Below, piece by piece: positions 35,351-44,141 of a stretch of DNA of 64,000 nucleotides. Source of the stretch: CATQHW01 sp965215345 (GTDB lineage: Bacteria > Spirochaetota > Spirochaetia > SZUA-6 > Bin103). The DNA lies in assembly GCA_965215345.1 (NCBI GenBank), contig CBDCDL010000002.1:4712001-4776000 (forward strand). The letters run 5' to 3'. The notes under the pieces are model-generated. The model did no database searches. It worked only from the letters and a program-made list of their open reading frames with translations, and had not been told where the DNA came from. How positions within the stretch are numbered: position 1 is the stretch's first letter; each line of letters begins with the position of its first letter. A program made the position numbers and the translations under genes.

Positions 35351-36235
35351 ATGGCGGTGACGGCGTTGGTCGACCTGCACACGCACTCGAGCTGCTCCGA
35401 CGGCAGCGACCGGCCCGAGGACCTGGTCGAGGCCGCCCACCGCGCCGGCGTCACCACCCTGGCGCTGACCGACCACGACACCGTCAGCGGCGTCGCCGAT
35501 GCCGCGCGCGCCGCCGCCCGGCGCGGCATCCGCTTCATCGCAGGAGTCGAGTTGGCGCTCCGGCACGGCACACACCAGGTACACCTGCTCGGCCTCGGTT
35601 TCGAACCTCACGCTGGCCGCTCTCGCCTCTCGGAACTGCTGGGCCGAATCCTCCAACGCCGCGTGGAGCGCAACCTGGCGATGGTCGAACGGATGCGCCG
35701 GCACGGGCTCGCGGTCGAGTACGCGGACGTGCAGGCGGAGGCGGGAGGCGCCAGCGTCGGCCGGCCGCACATGGCCGCGTTGCTGGTCAAGCGGGGTGTC
35801 GCCACGAGCACCGCCGACGCGTTCCGCCGGCTGCTCGGCTCCGGACGCCCGTTCCACGTACCGCGCCGCGCCGTGCAACTTGGCGAGGCGATCGAGGCGC
35901 TGCGAGCCTCCGGCGGTCACGGCGTGCTGGCCCATCCGCAGGAAGGATCGGCCGAGGAGCTCGAGGCACTGCTGCGCGCGGTATCCGCAGCCGGGGTGAC
36001 CGGCGTCGAGGCCTATCACCCGTCCCTGTCCCCGCAACGATCGTCGTTGGTACGGACGCTGGCCGGACGCCTCGGCCTGTTCGTCACCGGCGGATCCGAC
36101 TATCACGGCTTGCATTCGCCTGGCCGGGCGCTCGGGTTCTGGCACGCAGGTGAGCCCATTCCGCAGGAAGTCGCCGCCGCGTTGCCGGGGACGGAGGTCC
36201 AGCCGCGGACGGAGGTGAGGCCACGGCAGCGCTGA
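35351..36235 (+). CDS. PHP-domain phosphoesterase (RNase AM/YciV-like)
   Basis: This 294-aa PHP phosphoesterase has the metal motifs DLHTHSSCSDG at 8-18, LTDHDTVSG near 40-47, a GVELAL strand, HGVLAHPQ, and GGSDYHGLHS. The family includes RNase AM, which trims 5' ends of RNA, and 3',5'-nucleoside bisphosphate phosphatases. The C-terminus carries an 18-bp duplication that encodes TEVQPR/TEVRPR. It sits right behind the hydroxyacid dehydrogenase. Confidence 0.88.
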   Translation: MAVTALVDLHTHSSCSDGSDRPEDLVEAAHRAGVTTLALTDHDTVSGVADAARAAARRGIRFIAGVELALRHGTHQVHLLGLGFEPHAGRSRLSELLGRILQRRVERNLAMVERMRRHGLAVEYADVQAEAGGASVGRPHMAALLVKRGVATSTADAFRRLLGSGRPFHVPRRAVQLGEAIEALRASGGHGVLAHPQEGSAEELEALLRAVSAAGVTGVEAYHPSLSPQRSSLVRTLAGRLGLFVTGGSDYHGLHSPGRALGFWHAGEPIPQEVAAALPGTEVQPRTEVRPRQR

Positions 36236-36315
36236 GGCGTGCGGCGCGGGCGGCAGCCGCCGCGTACGCGGCGGCTGCCCGCCGGATCGGCGTCGGACTG
36301 CTGCTGACCGGCGCG

Positions 36316-36675
36316 GTGGTGGCCGCGAGCGCCGCGATCGTCCTGCCGCTCTGGTTGGTTGCCACCCGCATGCGCTCCCTCTACAACATCCTGCTGATCG
36401 CCGCGCTCGCGATCGGCGTGGGCGCGATGATCGTTCGGCGAATCCATCTCCGGGCAGAGGAAACCGACTTACGGACGGCGCTCGCCGCGGCCGCCGTCGC
36501 GGCGGCGCGCCTGATCGCGTGGGTGGCCACGCTGGCGGCTGCGCCGTTGTTCGTCCTGGCACTGTTCGGCACCGGGGCATACATCGCGGCGATTGCCGTT
36601 ATCGTCGTCGATCTTGGGGCGATCGGTTTCCTGCTCACCTCGGGCCGGCGCGCCCCGGTCGACCGTCGCGGGTGA
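36316..36675 (+). CDS. Small integral membrane protein, unknown function
   Basis: The 119 aa hold four strongly hydrophobic segments (about 1-17, 22-40, 57-80 and 85-107) and no recognised domain. Translation may begin earlier: the frame is open, with another hydrophobic stretch, back to a CTG at 36232 that overlaps the PHP stop and is preceded by GGAGGTGAGG. The residues are mostly Ala, Ile, Leu and Val. A strong promoter for another transcript starts 28 nt after the stop. Confidence 0.5.
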   Translation: MVAASAAIVLPLWLVATRMRSLYNILLIAALAIGVGAMIVRRIHLRAEETDLRTALAAAAVAAARLIAWVATLAAAPLFVLALFGTGAYIAAIAVIVVDLGAIGFLLTSGRRAPVDRRG

Positions 36676-36702
36676 CCCCCCGGCGACCCGGCGAGCGGCA
36701 GG

Positions 36703-36730
36703 TTGACCTGTCGGTGCAAGCAGTTATACT
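36703..36730 (+). promoter_or_regulatory. Strong sigma70-type promoter of the small RNA
   Basis: TTGACC (36703-36708) and TATACT (36725-36730) are separated by 16 nt. This is the best consensus promoter in the window, and it is followed by a non-coding stretch and a terminator. Confidence 0.75.
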
Positions 36731-36735
36731 ACTGG

Positions 36736-36893
36736 ACAAATCTTTGGCGACATTCGCCCGGTGCCGCTAAGGTACGAGAGGCAGGTGTCGATAAGGAGAG
36801 TGTCGGTTATCTATAGTTCCCCTCCCAGTTTACTATACCGTAACCGGCATTCCCGCAAGGGTTGGTCGGCCCCATATGGGGCCGACCTTTTTT
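36736..36893 (+). ncRNA. Putative independent small RNA, about 157 nt, with a C-rich loop
   Basis: A promoter and a perfect terminator bracket a stretch without a credible gene. Two inner hairpins can be drawn. The first uses CGACA/TGTCG (36748-36752, 36786-36790) with an inner TGCC/GGCA. The second uses CGGTTA/TAACCG (36804-36809, 36841-36846) with an inner TATAG/CTATA. The second loop exposes TTCCCCTCCCA (36817-36827), complementary to Shine-Dalgarno sequences. AATCTTTG near the 5' end can pair with CAAGGGTT near 36856-36863. It does not match what I know of 6S, SRP RNA, tmRNA or common riboswitches. Confidence 0.6.
36864..36893 (+). terminator. Rho-independent terminator
   Basis: A perfect 10-bp GC-rich stem GGTCGGCCCC/GGGGCCGACC with an ATAT loop is followed by six T residues. 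Confidence 0.95.
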
Positions 36894-36974
36894 GACGCTC
36901 ACGACTTCGCGACCGTTGCCGGCAGCGGGGTCATGCCGAGTGCGTCCTGGACGCCGTGTCCGCGGACGCGGAAT

Positions 36975-37004
36975 TTGACGGCCCGCGGCGGTGGTCCGTA
37001 GTAT
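36975..37004 (+). promoter_or_regulatory. Promoter of the PBP1a gene
   Basis: TTGACG and TAGTAT are separated by 18 nt. The -10 ends 6 nt before the ATG at 37011, so the mRNA should be leaderless. Confidence 0.55.
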
Positions 37005-37010
37005 CGTGGC

Positions 37011-39488
37011 ATGCCGCGCGCGCGCATCCGCCCGCGCACCGCAGCGCTCCTCATCACCCTGCTATTGCTTTCCGCCGGGGTCGGCACGGGATTGGGCCTT
37101 GCCTTCGCGGGCACTCGGAACATCCGCGGATTCGACATATACGGGACCGACCGTCCCGCCCTTCCCACGCAGATACTGGACCGCAACGACCGGCTCATCA
37201 CGCAGTTCTTCTCGGTGGAGAAGCGCGAGATCATCCGCTTCGAGGAACTGCCCCGGCATCTGATCGACGCGTTGCTCACGCGCGAGGACCGGCACTTCTA
37301 CCGGCATCGCGGATTCCGGGTACCGGACATACTGCGCGCGACCTGGACCACCTTGCGCGGCGGTTTCGGAGGAGGCGCCAGCACCATCACCCAGCAGCTT
37401 GCCGGCAGCCTGTTTGCCGACCGGTCCGAGATCACGCTGCGCCGCAAGCTCGTCGAACTGTGGTACGCGATCCAGCTCGAACGCTGGCTGACCAAGGACG
37501 AGATCCTCGAGCGATACCTGAACCTGGTGTACTTCGGAGAGGGCACCTACGGGATCGAAGCCGCGGCACAGTTCTATACCGGGCATTCGGCACGCGACAT
37601 CACGGTTGCGGAGGCGTCGATGCTGGTCGTCCAGCTCAACCGGCCGGGCGGCAACTCACCGTTCACCTATCCGAATCGCGCTCGCGAGTTGCAGATGAAC
37701 AATCTGCAACAGATGGTGGAGCTGGGTTACGTCACCCAGGAGGAGGCCGACCGGTCGCTCGTCCGGTATTGGGACGCCTTCGACTTCACGCGCTCGAACG
37801 TGAGCAGCGCGTTTTACGAACGCGTCGACCGCGCCCGGCACTTCAGCGAGTACGTTCGCCTGCGCCTGGAGGAACTGCTGCTCGGGAAGGCGGACCTGTA
37901 CCGGGACGGCCTGATCGTCTACACCACGCTCGATCTGGATCATCAGGCGATCGCCAACGAGGTGATGGAGCAGCACCTGAATCGGGTGAACGACCTGCGC
38001 AATACCCAGCGCAGCACACGGGTCGCCGTAGCCGAGGACGAATTCCTGCCCGTGGTGGACCTGTTGTCGCTCGCCCTCGACGTCGGCCGCCTGCGGGTCG
38101 GAAACCAGGCGGACCGCATGGCCGGACGCGGGCGGTTCGGCGATGAACTGAGCCCGGCCCTCGACCTGCTCTCGTTGACCTGGGACACCGGACAACTCAA
38201 GGCGCTCACCCGGCGGATCCGCGAGGAACAGATGGTGCGGCAGCGACGCGTCGAGGTGCAGGGCGCCCTGGTGTCGATCGAGCCGTCAAGCGGGCACATC
38301 CTGTGCATGGTCGGCGGCCGCGACCTCGCGCGTGGCAATCAGTTCAACCGCGCCGTCCAGTCGAAGGTGCAGCCGGGGTCCGCATTCAAGCCGCTGTACT
38401 ACTCGGCCGCTATCAGTTCCGGAGCGGTGACTCCGGCGACCATGCTGATGGACGCGCCGGTCGTGTTCTACAATCCCGACGGTACCCCTTACGTCCCGCA
38501 AAACTACCTGGGCGAGTGGCAGGGGCGGGTGCTGACGCGAACCGCGTTGAAGCACTCCATGAACATTCCATCTCTGCGCGTGTTGAACCTGGTCGGCTTC
38601 GATGCCGCCATAGACCGAGCCAGCCGGCTGCTCGGGATCGCCGATCCGCTCGAAATCGAGCAAGCGTTCGCGCGCGCGTACCCGCTCGGGCTGGGCGTGG
38701 TCACGGTGACGCCGCTGCAGATGGCGCGAGCCTATGCCACCTTCGCCAACCAGGGCCGCGAAGTGGAGCCGATCGCGATCCGCTTCGTCAGGGACCGGGA
38801 CGGAAACGACGTGCTGGAGGTCGAGAAGGAGCTGCGTGATCGCCAGCGGGCAGCGGGGGAACGGCTGAAGATCATGGATCCGGCCGCCGCGTACCTGATG
38901 GTCGACCTGCTGACCAGCACTGTCCGGTCGGGAACGCTGACGGCGTCGGCGGGCCGGGTCGGCGGTCTCGACTTCCCCATCGCGGGCAAGACCGGCACCA
39001 CGCAGAACTGGTCGGACGCGTGGACCGTAGGGTTCACCCCGGACGTCGTGACGGCTGTGTGGATGGGTTTCGATGAACCGGGAGAGTCGCTGGGACGGAG
39101 CCTGTCGGGCGGACGCGCCGCGGGCACTACCTGGGCGGACTACATGAAGCGAATCCACGCCGGCTCGCCCGTCCGGGACTTCGAGATGCCGGCCACGGGC
39201 CTGATTCGGGTCGCGGTCGACGCGCGCTCCGGCCTGCTGCCGTCGGGAGACGAACCCATCATCCACGAGCTGTTTCTGACCGGTACGGAACCGAAGACAC
39301 GCGACACGCTGTCCGGCGCCGTGGCCGCCCGCGGGGACGTGGTGGCGAACAACCTGCGCAGGGCCCTGGCAACGATCGACGTCGATCCGCCGCCATTCCA
39401 GGCACCCCTGGACGAACCCTCGGTCGGGACGGGACAATCGAAGCCGCCGGACCCGAAACCGCCGGACGGCAATCCGCTGCTCGACTGA
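37011..39488 (+). CDS. Class A penicillin-binding protein (PBP1a family)
   Basis: This 825-aa bifunctional murein synthase is anchored by an N-terminal helix (about 12-32). The transglycosylase domain has REDRHFYRHRGF (catalytic Glu92) and GGASTITQQLAGS (122-133). The transpeptidase domain has Ser457 in GSAFKP (SxxK), Ser516-Met-Asn518 in KHSMNIPS, and KTGTTQ at 660. Between them are two similar segments, VDLLSLALDVGRL and LDLLSLTWDTGQL, not part of the usual catalytic core. It acts in the periplasm. GcvH starts inside its stop codon. Confidence 0.95.
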   Translation: MPRARIRPRTAALLITLLLLSAGVGTGLGLAFAGTRNIRGFDIYGTDRPALPTQILDRNDRLITQFFSVEKREIIRFEELPRHLIDALLTREDRHFYRHRGFRVPDILRATWTTLRGGFGGGASTITQQLAGSLFADRSEITLRRKLVELWYAIQLERWLTKDEILERYLNLVYFGEGTYGIEAAAQFYTGHSARDITVAEASMLVVQLNRPGGNSPFTYPNRARELQMNNLQQMVELGYVTQEEADRSLVRYWDAFDFTRSNVSSAFYERVDRARHFSEYVRLRLEELLLGKADLYRDGLIVYTTLDLDHQAIANEVMEQHLNRVNDLRNTQRSTRVAVAEDEFLPVVDLLSLALDVGRLRVGNQADRMAGRGRFGDELSPALDLLSLTWDTGQLKALTRRIREEQMVRQRRVEVQGALVSIEPSSGHILCMVGGRDLARGNQFNRAVQSKVQPGSAFKPLYYSAAISSGAVTPATMLMDAPVVFYNPDGTPYVPQNYLGEWQGRVLTRTALKHSMNIPSLRVLNLVGFDAAIDRASRLLGIADPLEIEQAFARAYPLGLGVVTVTPLQMARAYATFANQGREVEPIAIRFVRDRDGNDVLEVEKELRDRQRAAGERLKIMDPAAAYLMVDLLTSTVRSGTLTASAGRVGGLDFPIAGKTGTTQNWSDAWTVGFTPDVVTAVWMGFDEPGESLGRSLSGGRAAGTTWADYMKRIHAGSPVRDFEMPATGLIRVAVDARSGLLPSGDEPIIHELFLTGTEPKTRDTLSGAVAARGDVVANNLRRALATIDVDPPPFQAPLDEPSVGTGQSKPPDPKPPDGNPLLD

Positions 39489-39886
39489 TGAACTCGAACG
39501 AACGCCGCTTCACACGCGACCACCATTGGGCGCTACGCCATCGGTCCGGCGTGCGGGTGGGACTGACCGATTTCGCGCAGGAGGAGCTCGGCGAAATCAC
39601 CTTCGTGCAGCTCCCCGATGTGGGCACCCGTATCGAACGGGGCGCCGCGGTGTGCGCCATCGACGCGCTGAAGGCAGCGACCGAGTTGTACGCGCCGGTC
39701 GGCGGGGTCGTAACCGCCGTCAACGAACGGCTGCGGGAGCCGGGGGCCGGCCGCCTGATCAACGCCGACGCGGAAGGAGCGGGGTGGATCTTCGAGCTCG
39801 GCATCGATGACGCTGCCGAGCTCGACGATCTGCTGGACAGCGACGAATACCGGGGCCTGATCGGGCGTGCAGAGGGCTCCGGCTGA
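39488..39886 (+). CDS. gcvH: Glycine cleavage system H protein (lipoyl carrier)
   Basis: The 132-aa product is normal in length for GcvH and has the lipoylation loop CAIDALKAATELYAPVGG with Lys62. H protein shuttles the aminomethyl group between P and T proteins, and can also serve as a lipoate relay. No gcvP, gcvT or lipoate genes are in the window, so its partners lie elsewhere. The ATG overlaps the PBP stop and its own stop overlaps the next start, so pbp-gcvH-parB-like form a coupled chain. Confidence 0.93.
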   Translation: MNSNERRFTRDHHWALRHRSGVRVGLTDFAQEELGEITFVQLPDVGTRIERGAAVCAIDALKAATELYAPVGGVVTAVNERLREPGAGRLINADAEGAGWIFELGIDDAAELDDLLDSDEYRGLIGRAEGSG

Positions 39887-40329
39887 TGCAGGTGGAGATC
39901 GATGCCATCGTCATCCGCAAGCGGGTCCGGTATTCGCTCGGCGACCTGTCGTCACTGATGGAGAGCCTGCGCAAGCACGGCCAACTCTGTCCGATCCTGA
40001 TCAATCGCCGGTCGGAACTGATCGCTGGAAACCGGCGGCTGGAAAGCGCGCGCCGCCTGGGGTGGAAAAGCATCAACGCGATCGTGATCGACAAGGAGTC
40101 GGAGTGGGAGACGCTGGAGCTCGAGTTGGAGGAGAACGTCCAGCGCAAGGAACTTCGGCCGGAGGAGCTGCGTGAAGCGATCGAGCGGATGCAGCGGCTG
40201 CAGCGCGTCAGGTGGTGGCGGCGGGCCCTGAAGGGACTGGCGCGGCTGGCGCGCACCGTGGTCGTCCGCCCGCTGGAAAGGCTGTACACACGCCTTTCGC
40301 GTCGAGGAAGCGCCCAGAACGACCCGTAG
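39886..40329 (+). CDS. ParB N-terminal-domain protein
   Basis: This 147-aa protein has a ParB/sulfiredoxin-like N-terminal domain: IRKRVRYSLGDLSSLMESLR, then GQLCPILINRRSELIAGNRR, and LELEENVQRKELRPEE. It lacks the helix-turn-helix and dimerisation parts of chromosomal ParB, ending in a very basic tail. Its role is unclear: a CTPase-like or nucleic-acid-binding accessory factor is possible. It is coupled to gcvH by a stop/start overlap. Confidence 0.8.
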   Translation: MQVEIDAIVIRKRVRYSLGDLSSLMESLRKHGQLCPILINRRSELIAGNRRLESARRLGWKSINAIVIDKESEWETLELELEENVQRKELRPEELREAIERMQRLQRVRWWRRALKGLARLARTVVVRPLERLYTRLSRRGSAQNDP

Positions 40330-40370
40330 CCTGATTTACCTGGTATACGTGGTTGTCGCGTCCTGCCACC

Positions 40371-42110
40371 TCAGCGAGACGGACGCCCTACCGAACCGGC
40401 CAGCGCCTGCCTGCTGATCTCGAACCAGAGCGGGCGACCGTGCGGACACCGCTGAGGATCGATCCGGAACGAGCGCTCGAGCAACTCGCGGCCGGACCGA
40501 TCGTCGATGACCTCCCCGTCCTTGACCGCAAGGCGGCAGGCCAGACCGCTGTACACGTCCCGGTCCCAGTCCTCCGAGGTCCCCGCGCACAGGCGCACGA
40601 AGCGACACAGATGTTCCGCCGGCAGACGCGCCGCCGCGGCCGGTATCTCCACGATCGTGTAGCGCCCGCCACCCCGAGCCTGCAAGCGGAACCCGCAACG
40701 CTCGAGATCGTCCAGGAAACCGCGGAGCTCGGCGTCCTCTTCCGGTGACAGCTCGACGGATGGCCCGGCCAGCAGGTTCTGCCGCTCGATCAGGCCACCG
40801 CGAAGCTGCTCGTACAGCACGCGCTCGTGGGCGGCATGCTGGTCCACGAAGTAGATACGGTCGCCCACCTCGGCGACCAGGAAGAGATGGAAGGCCTGAC
40901 CGAGGTAGCGCATCTCGGCGTCCGGGTCGGGAGCGCGCCCGCGCCACGCCCCAGGGGCCGTCCCCGCGTCCCGACGGGAGGAGAGCAGGTCGGGCGGCGA
41001 TCCGTCCGCGCTCGCCCGAGGAGGCCGGCGCAGTGCCGGAAGGACCGGCGGAGCCTCGGCCAGGAACGACGCGGAGGGCGCTGCCGACCGGTTCTCCCCG
41101 GCAGCCGCGCCGCGCTCGAGCTGCGATTGCCAGCTCCGGACCTCCCGCTGCAGCGTCGAGCTGATCGCCCGATGCAGCTCGCCCGGACGCCGCAGCCGCA
41201 CCTCCCGCTTCGCCGGGTGCACGTTGAAATCGACCATCTCGGGATCGATCTCGACGAACAGATACGCCACCGGGCGCAGGCCACCCGGCAGGAACTCGCC
41301 GTACCCGTGCTCCACCGCCTGGACGAGCCCGAAGTCGGTGACCCGCCGCCGGTTGAGATAGACGTGGATCCCCGACCGGTCGCGACGGGCCCGCTCCGGG
41401 CGCGCCGCCAGCGCTGCCACTCGCAGGCCCTCGCCACCGCCGTGCACGCAGGCGAAGTCGGACGCGTTCAGTCCCGCGGCCGCTGCCGCCCGATCGAGCG
41501 GCGACCCGGCAGGCATTCTCATCACCTGCTTGCCATCGACGGCAAACTCGAACGCGACCTCCGGGTGCGGAAGCGCCTTCTCCAGGAAGGTGCGCCGGCA
41601 CAGCGCCGTCTCCGCGCCACGGCTCTTCAGGAACCGGCGCCGGGCCGGAAGCTCGAAGAACAGCGAGCTCACCTCCGCAGTGGTGCCCGGGACTCCCGCG
41701 CTCGGTCGCACGCCCTCGGCGCGGCCGAAACGCACCATCGCGCGGTGTGCCGAGGTTCGTTCCTTCCTTCGGGAGGTCAGCGTGAGCACGCTGCAGGCGC
41801 CGATGCTCGCAAGCGCCTCGCCCCGAAACCCCAGAGTGCGCACGCGCGCGAGGTCGCGGTGGTCGGCAATCTTGGAGGTGGCGTGCCGGAGCGCGCACAG
41901 GCGCAGATCCTCTTCGTCCATGCCGGCACCGTCGTCCACCACGCGAATCTGCTCCAACCCTCCCCTGACGATATCCACCCGCACATTGGCGGCACCGGCA
42001 TCGATGGCGTTGTCGAGCAACTCGCGGACGATCGAGTACGGCCGATCGATGACTTCTCCGGCGGCGATCTGCCGAGCCGTATCGTCTGCAAGGACGCGTA
42101 TGCGGCCCAT
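40371..42110 (-). CDS. mutL: DNA mismatch repair protein MutL
   Basis: The 579-aa product has a GHKL ATPase N-terminus: AAGEVIDRPYSIVRELLDNA with catalytic Glu30 and Asn34, DDGAGM, and TLGFRGEALASI. The C-terminus has the endonuclease motif DQHAAHERVLYE near 421 and CPHGRP near the end, so this MutL should nick DNA, as in bacteria without MutH. The ATG at 42110 (MGRIRVLADD) is the family-typical start; the frame is open 21 codons further. No mutS is nearby. Confidence 0.95.
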   Translation of the reverse strand: MGRIRVLADDTARQIAAGEVIDRPYSIVRELLDNAIDAGAANVRVDIVRGGLEQIRVVDDGAGMDEEDLRLCALRHATSKIADHRDLARVRTLGFRGEALASIGACSVLTLTSRRKERTSAHRAMVRFGRAEGVRPSAGVPGTTAEVSSLFFELPARRRFLKSRGAETALCRRTFLEKALPHPEVAFEFAVDGKQVMRMPAGSPLDRAAAAAGLNASDFACVHGGGEGLRVAALAARPERARRDRSGIHVYLNRRRVTDFGLVQAVEHGYGEFLPGGLRPVAYLFVEIDPEMVDFNVHPAKREVRLRRPGELHRAISSTLQREVRSWQSQLERGAAAGENRSAAPSASFLAEAPPVLPALRRPPRASADGSPPDLLSSRRDAGTAPGAWRGRAPDPDAEMRYLGQAFHLFLVAEVGDRIYFVDQHAAHERVLYEQLRGGLIERQNLLAGPSVELSPEEDAELRGFLDDLERCGFRLQARGGGRYTIVEIPAAAARLPAEHLCRFVRLCAGTSEDWDRDVYSGLACRLAVKDGEVIDDRSGRELLERSFRIDPQRCPHGRPLWFEISRQALAGSVGRPSR

Positions 42111-42164
42111 CGCCGGGGAGTGTGTCGGATTCGGCGCGCACGCGGAAAGGCCGTCGGCCACTCG

Positions 42165-42195
42165 GGCCATCACGCGGTCAGGCCATCACGCGGTC
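42165..42195. repeat. 16-bp tandem duplication upstream of mutL
   Basis: GGCCATCACGCGGTCA is followed directly by a second copy lacking only its last base. It lies between mutL and the stop of the beta-barrel gene. Confidence 0.75.
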
Positions 42196-42204
42196 GGATG
42201 GCCG

Positions 42205-43656
42205 TCAGAACAGCTCGATCCAGCTCTCCACGGCCGGCGCTCCGACCAGGCCGTCGGCCGCGGGGTCATAGTAGCCGCGGTAGGACAGGATGATCAGCGT
42301 ATCGCCCGTCCGGTAGCTGAGGGCCGTACCGACCGAAAGGTGCTCGGGCTCGGTGAGATCCCCCAGACTGTCGAGCTGGCGCTTGCGGTAGTCCAGGTCG
42401 AACGACATCCCGTCGACACCAAGGTTGCGCACGCCGACACGCCACTTCACGTCCAGGCCGCTGAGCTGCGCGTAAGGAACCTCCGCCAGGGCGCCGCGTG
42501 CGCCGGACAACGATCCGGACAGTCCCAGGTCCAAGTCGACGCGACGGCCCAGCAGGGAGGTGCCGACTCGTGCAGCCCACCCGGCATGGATCAATCCCTC
42601 CAGCGCGTCGGACTGTGTCGAGGCCCGCTCCGCGGCTCGCAGCGCGCGGAACTTGTCGGCTCGCTGCCGATCATAGTCGCGATCGAAGTAGACCGGCAGA
42701 AAACGGTCGTCGGTGAGCCGCAGATGCAGCCCGTAGCGGAGGTTGCTGACTGCCGTGCCGGAGACACCCACCGCCGTCCCGACCGACCGCGACTCGATCT
42801 CCGAGGTCCCCAGCAGCACCACGTCGCCGTGAGCGATAGCGGAGAACCACGGCGTCGCGACGACCGGGACCCTGAGGTCGAACCCGAATGCCGAGACGCT
42901 GCCCTGTTCGTCGGTATCCCGGACGTACCGGAACGGATCGAAGTCGGCGGCTGCCACGGCCCCGATCCGCAGCGATGAGAGCAGGGGCATGCTCAGGGCA
43001 TACATCGGGCGGGCCCAGAGCCGGGCCCCCATCACGTCCAGGGCAGGTACATGGCCCACGACCGTCTCCAGACCGGCAACCGGTACGTTGAACACCGCCC
43101 CGTCGATGTCCAGATCCACCCCGAACAACCGGCGGCCCGGCAGCAGCACGGTGTTCGCATACTCGCCGAGCAGAAAACCCGTTCCCAGAGTGGCGTCCTC
43201 GAACGAACCGGCGCGCACCACGAGGGGCTCACCATCACCTCCGTAGCGCACATGGCGGACGATCGGCAGGAACAGGTCCAGGAACGACCGTCCCGCAATC
43301 GATTCGTCCGGACTCCAGTCGTCCTCCCGGATCTCCCACTCGCTGCCTGCGGGTCCGCCGTCGAACCGGAGGCGAAGCTGCACTCCCAGACCCAGGCTGA
43401 ACTTGCCTGCGCTGAACTCCGGCGCGAAGGTCAACGACTGCCAGGTCGCGCCGCCGTCATCATCATCGGGAATGTGCTCGACGCCGCCGAGAAGCGCTCC
43501 GATGGTCATGCCGTCGCCGACGCCTTCGCCTTCGGGTTCTGCGTCCTCCTGCGCCACGCCGCCGCGGGCACCGGCGGCACCCAGCATCAGGGCAGCGAGC
43601 ACGATGCGGGCGGCGTGCGAGCGTCCGGTGAAGATCCGAGCAGCGTATGACCTCAT
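42205..43656 (-). CDS. Predicted outer-membrane beta-barrel protein
   Basis: The 483-aa product has an N-terminal signal sequence (about 17-35, ending near ARGGVAQ), then alternating amphipathic strands rich in Gly, Leu and aromatic residues, for example FSLGLGVQLRLRFDG. It ends in WIELF; a terminal Phe is the outer-membrane insertion signal. No known porin family is recognised. It would lie in the outer membrane. Its stop is 31 nt downstream of a duplicated 16-mer. Confidence 0.65.
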   Translation of the reverse strand: MRSYAARIFTGRSHAARIVLAALMLGAAGARGGVAQEDAEPEGEGVGDGMTIGALLGGVEHIPDDDDGGATWQSLTFAPEFSAGKFSLGLGVQLRLRFDGGPAGSEWEIREDDWSPDESIAGRSFLDLFLPIVRHVRYGGDGEPLVVRAGSFEDATLGTGFLLGEYANTVLLPGRRLFGVDLDIDGAVFNVPVAGLETVVGHVPALDVMGARLWARPMYALSMPLLSSLRIGAVAAADFDPFRYVRDTDEQGSVSAFGFDLRVPVVATPWFSAIAHGDVVLLGTSEIESRSVGTAVGVSGTAVSNLRYGLHLRLTDDRFLPVYFDRDYDRQRADKFRALRAAERASTQSDALEGLIHAGWAARVGTSLLGRRVDLDLGLSGSLSGARGALAEVPYAQLSGLDVKWRVGVRNLGVDGMSFDLDYRKRQLDSLGDLTEPEHLSVGTALSYRTGDTLIILSYRGYYDPAADGLVGAPAVESWIELF

Positions 43657-43755
43657 CGATGAACCAGCCTGTCGCGGTTGAAGATGTATCTGCTATGTTT
43701 ATCGGCGCATATCGGCGCCGACGTTGTGCGACCGACGCCGGGCGGGAGGTATTCC

Positions 43756-44061
43756 ATGGTTGTCTCCGTGCTGCGCCTGCGCATCGATCTGCCGGGAATG
43801 ACGTCGCTGAAGGAGAAGCGGCGAGTCATCGCCTCGCTCAAGGAGCGGGCCGGAACCCGGTTCCGGGTCGCGGCCGCCGAGGTCGCCGCGAACGACGACC
43901 TGCGGCGGGCCGTGCTGGCGTTCGCCGCGGTCGCCAACAGCGGCGCTCACACCGAATCGGTCCTGCAGAAGGTGATGCGCTTCGTGGAGGACGCCGTCCC
44001 GGACCGTGTCAGCGGTGCGCACGTGTTCACGGAGCACTACGACCCGGAGGACGACTACTGA
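43756..44061 (+). CDS. DUF503 (YlxP-like) protein
   Basis: This 101-aa protein begins MVVSVLRLRIDLPGMTSLKEKRRV, the hallmark of DUF503/YlxP, a small family often linked to ribosome maturation. It continues with the conserved VAEVAAND-like AAAEVAANDD segment. GGGAGG lies 7 nt upstream of the ATG, which rejects the in-frame ATG 26 codons earlier. It stands between divergent and convergent neighbours, not next to nusA-infB-rbfA as in many genomes. Confidence 0.88.
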   Translation: MVVSVLRLRIDLPGMTSLKEKRRVIASLKERAGTRFRVAAAEVAANDDLRRAVLAFAAVANSGAHTESVLQKVMRFVEDAVPDRVSGAHVFTEHYDPEDDY

Positions 44062-44080
44062 AGACCGGCGTGCGTGAGGT

Positions 44081-44140
44081 CTCGGTGCGCCGTGTCTCGG
44101 TGCGCCCTGTCTCGGTGCGCCCTGTCTCGGTGCGACCGGA
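44081..44140. repeat. 15-bp tandem repeat, almost four copies
   Basis: Copies of CTCGGTGCGCCCTGT, the outer ones diverged, fill the gap between the convergent DUF503 and HD genes. Period and position match the other arrays; the sequence does not. Confidence 0.85.
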
Positions 44141-44141
44141 A

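Noticed and set aside
36736..36893. 6S RNA, SRP RNA or a riboswitch for the PBP gene
   Set aside because: There is no single long hairpin with a central bubble, no GGAAG-type SRP loop, and the terminator separates it from the PBP gene, which has its own promoter.
36800..36895. 31-codon GTG frame within the small RNA
   Set aside because: AAGGAG is only 1 nt from the GTG, and the frame ends inside the terminator; the peptide matches nothing I recognise.
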